64,000 nucleotides of DNA. Origin: Gammaproteobacteria bacterium. GTDB lineage: Bacteria; Pseudomonadota; Gammaproteobacteria; Steroidobacterales; Steroidobacteraceae. The stretch covers positions 558,001 through 622,000 of the forward strand of contig PKRE01000001.1 of the NCBI GenBank assembly GCA_017577615.1, given 5' to 3'. The notes under the pieces were generated by a model. The model was not told where the DNA came from and searched no databases. It saw only the letters and a program-made list of their open reading frames with translations. Position numbers and translations under genes: made by a program. Position 1 is the stretch's first letter. The number at the start of each line of letters is the position of its first letter. Of this stretch, positions 56,793 to 64,000 are shown piece after piece.

Positions 56793-58931
56793 ATGGAAGG
56801 AACTTGCACAGCTTGGGTGGTGTGGCTCTCGATCGCGACGGCGATCGTGGTCGCGTACACCTTCTTGAACGTCGCGTCGCGCATCGCCAGCGCCAGCGGA
56901 CGAGCGGCTGCCGCCTGGCTCTTGGGTGGTGCCTTCTCCATGGGCGTGGGCTTATGGGCGACGCACTTCATCACGGTGCTCGCGCTCGAGCTTCCGATCG
57001 ATCCTGCCTATGACCTGACGAAGGCCGTGATCTCCTTCGGCATCTCGCTGGCGATCTGTGCGCTTGCGCTCACGCTGGGAGGACGTGTGACGCTCACATC
57101 CGCGCACTTCGCCGTCGGCGCCGGCATCATGGGCATCGGTCTGTGGATGATGGTCCACTCGGGCATCTCGGGCATCCGAGTCGCCCCGCCGATCGACTAC
57201 GAGCCGGCCCTGACAGTGGTCGCTTTGCTCATGGCCGTTGCCGCCTCCTACGCTGCGCTTTGGCTGGCTTTACGGTTTCGCCGCGGCGAGTCTTGCGGCG
57301 CGCGTCTCTCGCGCGGCGTCGCGGCGCTCGTGCTCGGCTGCGTCATCGCGAGCATTCATTACATCGGGCTCGCCGCCGCAATCATTGCGCCCGATGCGCA
57401 GAGCTTGCCTGGCACGACACTGAACAACGGCTGGCTTTCCATCTCCCTTGCCCTGTTCGCGCTCGGGGTCATGGGCGCAACGCTGATCGCGAGCGCTTAT
57501 GAGGCGTACCTCGCGCGCCACGTGCGCAGTAGTATGTTCACGCACGATGAGACGGGTATCCTGCGGCGCGACACGCTGACGAACTTGCCGAACCGCTTGG
57601 CACTCGCAGAAGCTGCGGAAGAAGCCATCGCGCGCGCCAAACGAGATGGCAGCACTTTTGCGCTGATGGTCATGAACGTGGATCGTCTCAAGACGATCAA
57701 CGAATCCCTGGGACGCGAAGCAGGCGACGAGCTGTTGCGCGAGCTGTCGCAGCGGCTGCGCTCCGTGCTTCGACGCAGCGACACGCTTGCTCACCTGGCC
57801 GGCGACGAATTCGCCTTGCTGGCTTGCGATCTGAAGGATCCGCACGATGTCGAGCGGATCGTGGCCAAGATCCTGGACGCCCTGCGCGATCCATTCTTCA
57901 CCCGCAAAATCGAGCTGCACACCTCGTTGAGCATGGGCATCAGTCTCTACCCACACGACGGCACCTCATTTGAGGTGCTGTTGCGGCGCGCCGATGTCGC
58001 AATGCGCGCCTCGAAAGAGGCCGGCATCGGCGGTTACCGCTTCTTCACACCCGACATGGTTCGCCTCGAGGGTAATCGGCTCGCGCTCGAGACCGAGCTG
58101 CGCCGCGCGCTCGAGCTAGAGCAGCTCGAGCTGCATTATCAGCCTAAAGTGGACGTTGCAACGGGTCGCGTGCGCGGTGCCGAAGCGCTCATTCGCTGGC
58201 GTCATCCCACACGCGGCTTCTTGTCGCCGGGCGCTTTCATTCCGCTAGCGGAAGAGTCCGGCCTCATCGTGCCGATCGGCGAATGGGTGCTGCGTCGCGC
58301 GTGCCGCCAGCTGCGAGCATGGCTCGAAGCTGGCTTGCCGCCTGTGCGAGTCGCGGTCAACCTTTCAGCAAAGCAGTTCAGGCAAGCGGACCTCGTCGCC
58401 GTCGTCGAGTCAGCGCTGAGCGAATCCAACCTCGAGCCGGGGTATCTCGAGCTCGAGCTCACCGAAAGCGCCATCATGCACGATGCGGAGCAATCCGCTG
58501 CTACGCTGCAGAGATTGAGCACGATGGGCGTGCACATCTCGATCGACGACTTCGGCACGGGCTATTCGAGCTTGAGCTATCTGCGACGCTTCCCGCTCGA
58601 CACGCTGAAAATCGATCGCAGCTTCATTCGCGACTTGCTGGTCAATCCCGACGATGTCTCGATCGTCCGCGCCATCATTTCCCTCGCACACAGCTTGCGA
58701 CTGCGCGTCGTCGCCGAAGGCGTGGAAACCAAGGAACAACTGGAGTTCTTGCGTCAGCTGGGGTGCGACCAGTATCAGGGGCTGTACTACAGCCCCGCGG
58801 TAGCGCCCGATGCGTTCGCGGAGATCGTCCGACGCAATCGCAGCGAGCGTCCCGAATACACCGAAGCCGACATGCTCAAGACGCAGAGCCGCCTCTCGGC
58901 GTACACGCCGAGCCGCAGCACGAACGCGTGA
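56793..58931 (+). CDS. MHYT-GGDEF-EAL membrane c-di-GMP protein
   Basis: 712 aa. Seven hydrophobic segments fill about residues 8-245, forming an MHYT-type sensor. Its three expected motifs read LWATHFITVLAL, LWMMVHSGISGI and IASIHYIGLAAA: the His residues are kept but the Met preceding His in canonical MHYT is gone from the first and third. The GGDEF domain (about 265-430) has AGDEF for GGDEF. The EAL domain (about 440-690) looks active: GAEALIRWRHP, ELTESAIMHD, DDFGTGYSS and VVAEGVETKEQ. It is a likely phosphodiesterase, perhaps with cyclase activity. The sensing ligand (NO, CO, O2 or copper in related proteins) may differ. The frame begins MEGTCTAWVVWL. Confidence 0.9.
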   Translation: MEGTCTAWVVWLSIATAIVVAYTFLNVASRIASASGRAAAAWLLGGAFSMGVGLWATHFITVLALELPIDPAYDLTKAVISFGISLAICALALTLGGRVTLTSAHFAVGAGIMGIGLWMMVHSGISGIRVAPPIDYEPALTVVALLMAVAASYAALWLALRFRRGESCGARLSRGVAALVLGCVIASIHYIGLAAAIIAPDAQSLPGTTLNNGWLSISLALFALGVMGATLIASAYEAYLARHVRSSMFTHDETGILRRDTLTNLPNRLALAEAAEEAIARAKRDGSTFALMVMNVDRLKTINESLGREAGDELLRELSQRLRSVLRRSDTLAHLAGDEFALLACDLKDPHDVERIVAKILDALRDPFFTRKIELHTSLSMGISLYPHDGTSFEVLLRRADVAMRASKEAGIGGYRFFTPDMVRLEGNRLALETELRRALELEQLELHYQPKVDVATGRVRGAEALIRWRHPTRGFLSPGAFIPLAEESGLIVPIGEWVLRRACRQLRAWLEAGLPPVRVAVNLSAKQFRQADLVAVVESALSESNLEPGYLELELTESAIMHDAEQSAATLQRLSTMGVHISIDDFGTGYSSLSYLRRFPLDTLKIDRSFIRDLLVNPDDVSIVRAIISLAHSLRLRVVAEGVETKEQLEFLRQLGCDQYQGLYYSPAVAPDAFAEIVRRNRSERPEYTEADMLKTQSRLSAYTPSRSTNA

Positions 58932-58934
58932 GCA

Positions 58935-59741
58935 TCATGACAAGACCGGCTGGGCTGACTGCACTCGCAACGAGCGCAAGAACGCGACTGGATCTTCGCC
59001 ACGCTCGAGCACCTCGACCAAAGCAGAGCCCACGATCACACCGTCGACATACGGAGCGAGCCGCTCGACCTGCTCGCGCGAACGGATACCGAATCCGGCG
59101 CATACCGGCACCGGCGAAAGCTTCCTGACGCGCGCGAAGTATTCCAGCACCTCGGGTGGGACCGCGACGTTCTTGCCCGTGGTACCGGTCATGGTCACGG
59201 CATACAAGAAGCCAGTGCTGTTCTGGCTCAGCATGCGAACACGATCGGTCGGCGTTACGGGCGTCACGAACTGCACCAACGCCAAGCCGCGCGCATCGAG
59301 CGCGCTCCTCATCTCGGCGCACTCTTCGTACGGCAAATCCGGCACGATGAAGCCCGCGACACCGGCACGCGCTGCATCGTCGGGCAGACGATCGAGCCCG
59401 CACGCGAGCAGCGGATTGAGATAGCTCATGAGCAGAACCGGCGCTCTGGGCGAGCTGGGCGCCTGGCTGGAGAAGGCCTTGAGCTCGGAGAGGATCCATT
59501 TGAGTGTGACGCCCTGCTCCAGCGCGGCACGATTCGAGCGTTGAATCGTTGCGCCGTCAGCCATTGGGTCCGTGAACGGCACGCCGACTTCGATGAGGTC
59601 AACCGCGCTGGCGACAGCGCCCAGGAGATCACGAAACGCTTCGCGCTTCGGAAATCCTGCCGTGATGTAGGCAACGAGCGCGGGCTCGCCGCGGGCGTGT
59701 GCCTGCTCTATCGCTTTGCCGATCGAATCGCGTGCTGCCAT
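58935..59741 (-). CDS. trpA: tryptophan synthase alpha subunit
   Basis: 268 aa. It cleaves indole-glycerol phosphate. Catalytic blocks: PALVAYITAGFP, DLIEVGVPFTDPMADG (Glu and Asp catalytic), YLNPLLACGLDRL, VPDLPYEEC, FVTPVTPTDRVRML, GFLYAVTMTGTTG (loop 6), CAGFGIRSREQVERL, VIVGSALVEVLE. The ATG overlaps the trpB stop by one base (TAATG), so translation is coupled. The gene ends 3 nt before the convergent c-di-GMP gene. The frame to 59912 adds non-conserved residues within trpB. Confidence 0.97.
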   Translation of the reverse strand: MAARDSIGKAIEQAHARGEPALVAYITAGFPKREAFRDLLGAVASAVDLIEVGVPFTDPMADGATIQRSNRAALEQGVTLKWILSELKAFSSQAPSSPRAPVLLMSYLNPLLACGLDRLPDDAARAGVAGFIVPDLPYEECAEMRSALDARGLALVQFVTPVTPTDRVRMLSQNSTGFLYAVTMTGTTGKNVAVPPEVLEYFARVRKLSPVPVCAGFGIRSREQVERLAPYVDGVIVGSALVEVLERGEDPVAFLRSLRVQSAQPVLS

Positions 59742-60985
59742 TACGGTGCGTCCTTGAGAAGAGTTCGTTGTAGCGTGGGCATGTCTTTGTCGCCGCGACC
59801 GGAAAGACCGACGAGCACCGTCGCGCCCGGATGCGCACGCGCCAGACGTTTCGCGCCCGCAAGCGCATGCGATGACTCCAACGCCGGCAGAATGCCCTCT
59901 GCCGCGCAGCATTCTGCCAGCGCGGCAAGCGCTTCATCGTCGTTGACTGTCTCGTACTTCACGCGGCCGATGCTCATGAGCAGCGCGTGCTCCGGGCCCA
60001 CCGCCGGATAGTCGAGCCCGGCGGAGATGGAGTGAGTTTCGCGGACTTGGCCGTCGTCGTCTTGGAGCAGGAGCGAATAGCTGCCCTGCAGCACTCCGGG
60101 ACGTCCATAAGCGAGTGAAGCAGCGTTCTCGCCGAGACCGCTGCCCGTTCCGCCCGCTTCGACGCCGAGCATTGCCACATCGCGGTCCTTCACGAAGGGA
60201 TGAAAGAGCCCGATCGCGTTGGAACCACCGCCCACACACGCAACGACCCAGTTCGGCAGCCTGCCGGTGGCCGCCAGAATTTGCTCGCGCGCTTCACGTC
60301 CGATCACCGACTGCAACTCGCGCACAAGATAGGGATACGGATGCGGCCCGACCGCCGAGCCCAAGCAATAGTAGGTGCCGTTCGGATCGGAGACCCAATC
60401 ACGCAGCGCTTCGTCTACCGCAGCACGCAAGGTCTGGTCACCACTCGTCACGGGCACGACGGTTGCACCGAGCAATCTCATGCGTCCGACGTTCGGTGCC
60501 TGACGCTCCATGTCGATGGAGCCCATGTAGACGGTACAAGGCATCCCGAGACGAGCACACGCGGCGGCGGCCGCAACGCCATGCTGTCCTGCGCCCGTCT
60601 CCGCGATCACGCGCTTCGCGCCAAGCCTCTTCGCCAGGAGCACTTGGCCAACTGCATTGTTGATCTTGTGCGCGCCCGTGTGCGCAAGATCCTCGCGCTT
60701 GAGCCAGATCTCTGCACCCCACTGCTTCGACAGCGTCGGCGCGTACGTCAAGGGTGTCGGGCGCCCGACCCAAGAGTTCAGCTCCGCGTGAAATGCAGCG
60801 AGAAAGTCTGCATCGTGCAGATAACGCTCGACCCCGCTCTGCAAACGCTCGATCGCGGGGACGAGCGTCTCGGGCACGTAGCGCCCACCGAACGGGCCGA
60901 ATCTACCGCGCTCGTCGGGGTAGGCATCGTTCATCACATCCGCGAGCAGCTTCTGCGCGTCGGCTTGGCTCAACATCTGACTCAT
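59741..60985 (-). CDS. trpB: tryptophan synthase beta subunit
   Basis: 414 aa. It condenses indole with serine using PLP. The PLP Lys is in LAHTGAHKINNAVGQ, with GRFGPFGGRYVPETLV at the start, RPTPLTYAP, IAETGAGQHGVA, VGGGSNAIGLFH and LSGRGDKDM. The window places it after trpF with a 21-nt gap and before trpA with a one-base overlap. The start ATG at 60985 is the family-typical one. Confidence 0.97.
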   Translation of the reverse strand: MSQMLSQADAQKLLADVMNDAYPDERGRFGPFGGRYVPETLVPAIERLQSGVERYLHDADFLAAFHAELNSWVGRPTPLTYAPTLSKQWGAEIWLKREDLAHTGAHKINNAVGQVLLAKRLGAKRVIAETGAGQHGVAAAAACARLGMPCTVYMGSIDMERQAPNVGRMRLLGATVVPVTSGDQTLRAAVDEALRDWVSDPNGTYYCLGSAVGPHPYPYLVRELQSVIGREAREQILAATGRLPNWVVACVGGGSNAIGLFHPFVKDRDVAMLGVEAGGTGSGLGENAASLAYGRPGVLQGSYSLLLQDDDGQVRETHSISAGLDYPAVGPEHALLMSIGRVKYETVNDDEALAALAECCAAEGILPALESSHALAGAKRLARAHPGATVLVGLSGRGDKDMPTLQRTLLKDAP

Positions 60986-61006
60986 CGGCGCTTCCTCGAT
61001 CGTGCG

Positions 61007-61594
61007 CTACCGGCTCGCCGCCCGCGCAGCGCGTATGAATGCATCGATTTTCGCAATGTCCTTCTTTCCCGGGGCACTCTCGACGCCGCTGCTCACGTCG
61101 ACGCCGAACGGTCGCACCGCAGCGATGGCGTCAGCCACGTTGCGCGCGCTCAACCCGCCGGCCAGCACGAGCTGCGTGCGCCGTGCAAGCTCTCGCGCGC
61201 ACGTCCAGTCGGCCGTCGTGCCCGCACCACTGGTCCGGCCCTCATACAAGATGCGAGCAGGAAGCGAGGCATCAACCTCTTGGCCGTCGCGGATCACTGG
61301 CAACAACTCGAGCTCGCTCGGCAACCGCAAGCTCGCAAAGTCCTCGGCATCGGTTTGCAACACGTCGGGACGGAAGATGTCGCACACCTCGTCGACGAGG
61401 GCCTGCGAGGGGTGCTGCATGACCGCTACCCGTGTCACTCGCGCCGGCACGTCTTGCGCGAGCGCTGCAGCCTGCGCTGCAGTGACTTGACGCTTCGAGG
61501 GCGCGAACACGAAGCCGATCGCATCGGCACCCGCGGCAACGGCAGCATCGACTGCTTCGCGCGTCGTCAAGCCGCAGATCTTGATCCAAATCAT
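61007..61594 (-). CDS. trpF: phosphoribosylanthranilate isomerase
   Basis: 195 aa, a little short. A beta/alpha barrel with IWIKICGLTTREAVDAAVAAGADAIGFVFAPSKRQV (cited as KICGLTTREAV and GADAIGFVF), AVMQHPSQALVDEV, VLQTDAEDFASL, VLAGGLSARNVADAI and GVDVSSGVESAPGKKD. Catalytic Cys and Asp are kept. It follows trpC by 31 nt and lacks a clear Shine-Dalgarno. Confidence 0.94.
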   Translation of the reverse strand: MIWIKICGLTTREAVDAAVAAGADAIGFVFAPSKRQVTAAQAAALAQDVPARVTRVAVMQHPSQALVDEVCDIFRPDVLQTDAEDFASLRLPSELELLPVIRDGQEVDASLPARILYEGRTSGAGTTADWTCARELARRTQLVLAGGLSARNVADAIAAVRPFGVDVSSGVESAPGKKDIAKIDAFIRAARAASR

Positions 61595-61625
61595 GGTCCA
61601 TCGGAGGCAGGCATGGTACTCGCCG

Positions 61626-62477
61626 CTACGAGCCTCCCTCTGCCTTGATGCTCATCGCATGCTCGCGTCCTGCGGCAATCATCTCGCCAAGCGTGCGCGC
61701 CGGCGCATCGCTGTGCATCAGCGCCGTTCCGATGAGCGCGACGTTGTAACCGAAGCCAACCACCCGCTTCACGTCGTCGCGGGATGACACGCCGCTCTCG
61801 GCGACCCGTGGATAAAGCTCGGGCAATTGATCCGCAAGCGTCTCGAGCCGAGACAGATCCACCGTCAGCGTCTGCAGATCGCGGCAATTCAGCCCGACGA
61901 GCACCTGCTCCTCGTGACCTTCGCGAGCATTCAGCAGCTCGCGCGTCAATGCGAGATCATCGGCATCGAATGCTTCGAGCAGCACGAACATCTTCAGCAT
62001 CGCTGCACAATCCAGCAACGCAGTGATGCGGCTGCGATCGAGCATGCGCACGATAACGAGCACGCCGCCCGCTCCGGCAGCACGCGCTTCCATCACCTGG
62101 TAAGGATCCACGAGGAAATCCTTGCGCATCGCCGGAATGTCGAACGGACGCAACGCTTCCGCAGCCCGGCGTAAGTGCTCGAGCGACCCGCCGAAGCGCG
62201 AAGGCTCGGTCAGCACGGATACGGCACAGGCACCGCCTTGTGCATACGCTTTGACGCGCGACTCGACGTCGCTCGTATGCGCCGACAGGTCCCCCGCCGA
62301 GGGCGAATGCAGCTTGCACTCGGCGATCACATCGAATCCCTCGGGCGAGAGCTTCAACATCGGCGGCGCGGGCAGCTCGCACACTCGCGCCCACAATGCC
62401 TCTTCGGACTCTCTCGCGCGTGCTTCCTCAAGCCTCTTGAGGCTCGCCTGCGCCATTTCGGTGAGAAAACCGGACAT
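61626..62477 (-). CDS. trpC: indole-3-glycerol phosphate synthase
   Basis: 283 aa. Barrel enzyme with the catalytic Glu and Lys in IAECKLHSPSAGDLS, the second Lys in MRKDFLVDPYQV, GADAVLVI-like AGGVLVIVRML, LLEAFDADDLAL, GLNCRDLQTLTVDL and VAESGVSSRDDV. Some positions differ from the usual (IAE-x-KRxSPSKG and GxNNRxL), so this is a diverged member, though the key acids, bases and Asn remain. It lies between trpD (127-nt gap) and trpF. Confidence 0.92.
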   Translation of the reverse strand: MSGFLTEMAQASLKRLEEARARESEEALWARVCELPAPPMLKLSPEGFDVIAECKLHSPSAGDLSAHTSDVESRVKAYAQGGACAVSVLTEPSRFGGSLEHLRRAAEALRPFDIPAMRKDFLVDPYQVMEARAAGAGGVLVIVRMLDRSRITALLDCAAMLKMFVLLEAFDADDLALTRELLNAREGHEEQVLVGLNCRDLQTLTVDLSRLETLADQLPELYPRVAESGVSSRDDVKRVVGFGYNVALIGTALMHSDAPARTLGEMIAAGREHAMSIKAEGGS

Positions 62478-62604
62478 AGTTCAGGGCATAGGATATGGGC
62501 TACGGGTATCGAAGAGCTTGGGCTCTCCAGCGCATGCGATCAAGCGACGTGGCACTCTCGCCTGCATCACATTCGAGCTCCCTGCACTCCCTACGCCTGC
62601 CCGT

Positions 62605-63648
62605 CTAGCCCGATGTGCTCGCAGCACGGCTGGCGCCGAATGCGGCTAACTTCTCGAGAAGCTTACGCGCTGCACCAGAATCGATCGCGTCCTCTGCCAT
62701 GCGCGCGGCCTCCACCGGCGTCGCCGCTTTGCCGAGCATCTCCAGCACGAGCGCAGCCTGCAGAACGATGGCGTTCCTGTGCGCGCCCCGCTGCTCGCCT
62801 TCCAGGACCGCACGCAACTGCCGCGCGTTGTACTCGGCGTCGCCGCCTTTGAGCTCTTCGGCTCTGCAGGCAGGCAGTCCGAACTCTTCCGCGCTGCGCA
62901 CGCTGCGCGCGACGCGTCCAGGCCGCACGTCGAAGAGCGTAAAGGGTCCCACCGGCGTGGCTTCGTCCCACCCTGGCGCGCCGTGCACGACATACGTACG
63001 TTCGATCGGCATGCCTGCGAGCGTCTCGGCCATCACCTCGGCGACCTCGACACTGTACGCGCCGATCAGATGAAACGGCGGCTCAGCCGGGTTCGAGAGT
63101 GGGCCCAGAATGTTGAACACAGTGCGCACACCCATCGCCTGCCGAATCGGCATGATGGCCTTCATCGCGGGGTGGTAGTGAGGCGCGAAGAAGAATGTGA
63201 AGCTCGTCGCATCGAGGCACTCGCCTGCAAGCTTCTCGTCCAGCGGCAGCTGTAACCCCAGCGCACGGATGACATCCGCGCTGCCGCTGCGGCTCGACAC
63301 CGAGCTCGTGCCGTGCTTTGCGACGCGAATGCCCATCGATGCAACGAGCAGCGCTGCGCCGGAAGACAAGTTGAAGCTGCCCGAACCATCGCCGCCCGTG
63401 CCCACCATGTCCACGATCGGTGAGCCAGGCGACAGAATCGGACGCCGGGCGAGCTTGCGCATGCTCTTCGCAAAACCACGCACTTCATCGGCCGTCTCAC
63501 CTTTCGTGCGCAACGCCGCGAGCAAAGCGCCGCCCATGGCAGGCGCAATCGAGCCTTCCGCCAATGCGAGCATGAGCTCGGAAGCCTGCGTTTCGCTGAG
63601 ATTGCGGCGCTGGAGGAGTTGTTCGAGCGTCTCTTTCAGTTGTGTCAT
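62605..63648 (-). CDS. trpD: anthranilate phosphoribosyltransferase
   Basis: 347 aa. It adds phosphoribose to anthranilate. Motifs: MGGALLAALRTKGETADEVRGFAKSM (cited as KGETADEVRGFA), DMVGTGGDGSGSFNLSSGAALLVAS (PRPP loop GTGGDG), VAKHGTSSVSSRSGSADVIRALG, FFFAPHYHPAMKAIMPIRQAMGVRTVFNILGPLSNP (in part) and VVHGAPGWDEATPVG. It begins 2 nt after the trpG stop, so it is coupled to trpG. Confidence 0.96.
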   Translation of the reverse strand: MTQLKETLEQLLQRRNLSETQASELMLALAEGSIAPAMGGALLAALRTKGETADEVRGFAKSMRKLARRPILSPGSPIVDMVGTGGDGSGSFNLSSGAALLVASMGIRVAKHGTSSVSSRSGSADVIRALGLQLPLDEKLAGECLDATSFTFFFAPHYHPAMKAIMPIRQAMGVRTVFNILGPLSNPAEPPFHLIGAYSVEVAEVMAETLAGMPIERTYVVHGAPGWDEATPVGPFTLFDVRPGRVARSVRSAEEFGLPACRAEELKGGDAEYNARQLRAVLEGEQRGAHRNAIVLQAALVLEMLGKAATPVEAARMAEDAIDSGAARKLLEKLAAFGASRAASTSG

Positions 63649-63650
63649 CG

Positions 63651-64000
63651 CTATCTCGTCCCAGAGCGCAACTTGAGAAAACCGCCCATGAGCTGCGGAC
63701 CCTGCGGCGTCAGAACGCTTTCAGGATGAAACTGCACACCTTCGATGGCGTACGTCTTGTGGCGCACGCCCATGATCTCGCCTTCGCGCGTATGCGCCGA
63801 GATTTCCAGACAATCCGGTAATGATTCCGGCTCGGCGATCAACGAGTGATAGCGCCCCGCTTCGAACGGCTCGGGCATGTGCTCGAGAATTGTCTTGCGA
63901 TCGTGGTGCACGAGCGAAGTTTTCCCGTGCATCAGCCGCGCTGCGCGTACGACTCTGCCTCCGAAGACTTCGACGAGCGCCTGATGACCCAGGCACACGC
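63651..64000 (-). CDS. trpG: anthranilate synthase glutamine amidotransferase (partial)
   Basis: The gene runs off the right end of the window; the C-terminal about 116 residues are present. The nucleophilic Cys is at the very edge in VCLGHQ, followed by GGRVVRAARLMHGKTSLV, GRYHSLIAEPESLP, and the catalytic His/Glu in GVQFHPESVLTPQG. It supplies ammonia to TrpE, whose gene should lie beyond the window. The order trpG-trpD-trpC-trpF-trpB-trpA on one strand is a complete lower tryptophan pathway. Confidence 0.93.
   Translation of the reverse strand, partial: VCLGHQALVEVFGGRVVRAARLMHGKTSLVHHDRKTILEHMPEPFEAGRYHSLIAEPESLPDCLEISAHTREGEIMGVRHKTYAIEGVQFHPESVLTPQGPQLMGGFLKLRSGTR

Noticed and set aside
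60200..61648. 482-codon plus-strand open frame across trpB and trpF
   Set aside because: Spans two real genes on the other strand; no motif.
1..64000. CRISPR arrays, IS elements, prophage or defence islands
   Set aside because: No evenly spaced repeats, transposases, integrase other than XerC, or known defence genes were found by reading.

Overview
The window is a GC-rich, densely coded stretch of a gammaproteobacterial chromosome. Gene content points to the Pseudomonas/Xanthomonas side of the class: algZ-algR with hemC-hemD-hemX-hemY, dapF-DUF484-xerC, hslV-hslU-DUF971, ubiE-ubiJ-ubiB, a PE-LIG-POL LigD, and an HslV with an N-terminal extension before the catalytic Thr. Several genes with a planctomycete or Steroidobacter flavour (twin DUF1080, PVC-type c-heme dehydrogenase, PQQ-type sugar dehydrogenase) suggest an order such as Steroidobacterales, Nevskiales or Xanthomonadales. 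That placement is inference; there is no rRNA gene in the window. I see no phage, plasmid, IS element or CRISPR array.

Layout. 1-7043 (minus): a PVC-type c-heme dehydrogenase, a twin-DUF1080 secreted protein, then an ABC ATPase and a permease. The permease reading frame is cut by an in-frame TGA just where an M1-peptidase-like region begins. 7243-11103 (plus): DUF456 and YdjM-like membrane proteins and a membrane-anchored PQQ-type sugar dehydrogenase with its own cytochrome c domain. 11204-15071 (minus): a tightly packed envelope-stress-like operon (LiaI/LiaF-type proteins, LytS-type kinase, LytTR regulator, DUF4342, DUF4136 lipoprotein). 15326-27495: an orphan lipoprotein, rdgC, ligD, an AidB-like acyl-CoA dehydrogenase, rtcB-rtcA, a GNAT acetyltransferase, a GcvA-like LysR regulator and a stand-alone HemD-like protein. 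27690-33112: a tRNA-Arg(CCG) preceded by a truncated copy of its own 5' half, cytochrome c5, yifB, ubiK, and glnK-amtB behind a good sigma-54 promoter and NtrC palindrome. 33389-45204 (mostly plus): DUF4124 plus a hydroxyisobutyrate-dehydrogenase-like enzyme, algZ-algR, a reversed yqjD-yqjE-yqjK cluster, an AI-2E family transporter, hemC-hemD-hemX-hemY, a frameshifted ferredoxin/flavin reductase and an epimerase-like protein. 45318-54733: an orphan ParA (minus), then dapF, DUF484, xerC, hslV, hslU, DUF971, ubiE, ubiJ, ubiB (plus). 54833-64000: a LOG-family protein, panD and DedA (minus), an MHYT-GGDEF-EAL protein (plus), and the trp cluster trpG(partial)-trpD-trpC-trpF-trpB-trpA (minus).

Functional themes. 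Tetrapyrrole synthesis (hemC, hemD, hemX, hemY, and a second HemD-like protein) sits with several c-type cytochromes. Three accessory parts of ubiquinone synthesis are present (UbiJ and UbiB beside UbiE, and UbiK near glnK). Nitrogen sensing is represented by glnK-amtB with RpoN/NtrC signals, and signalling by two LytS/LytTR-type two-component pairs and one c-di-GMP protein. The most noteworthy irregularities are the in-frame stop at 114-116, the one-base frameshift in a G run at 43376-43379, the duplicated tRNA 5' half, a set of genes whose -10 hexamer lies only 6-9 nt from the start codon (predicted leaderless), and short degenerate repeats scattered through the intergenic regions. No clearly new multi-gene system stands out. 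The best candidates are the 11204-15071 operon and the 3034-7043 oxidoreductase pair.
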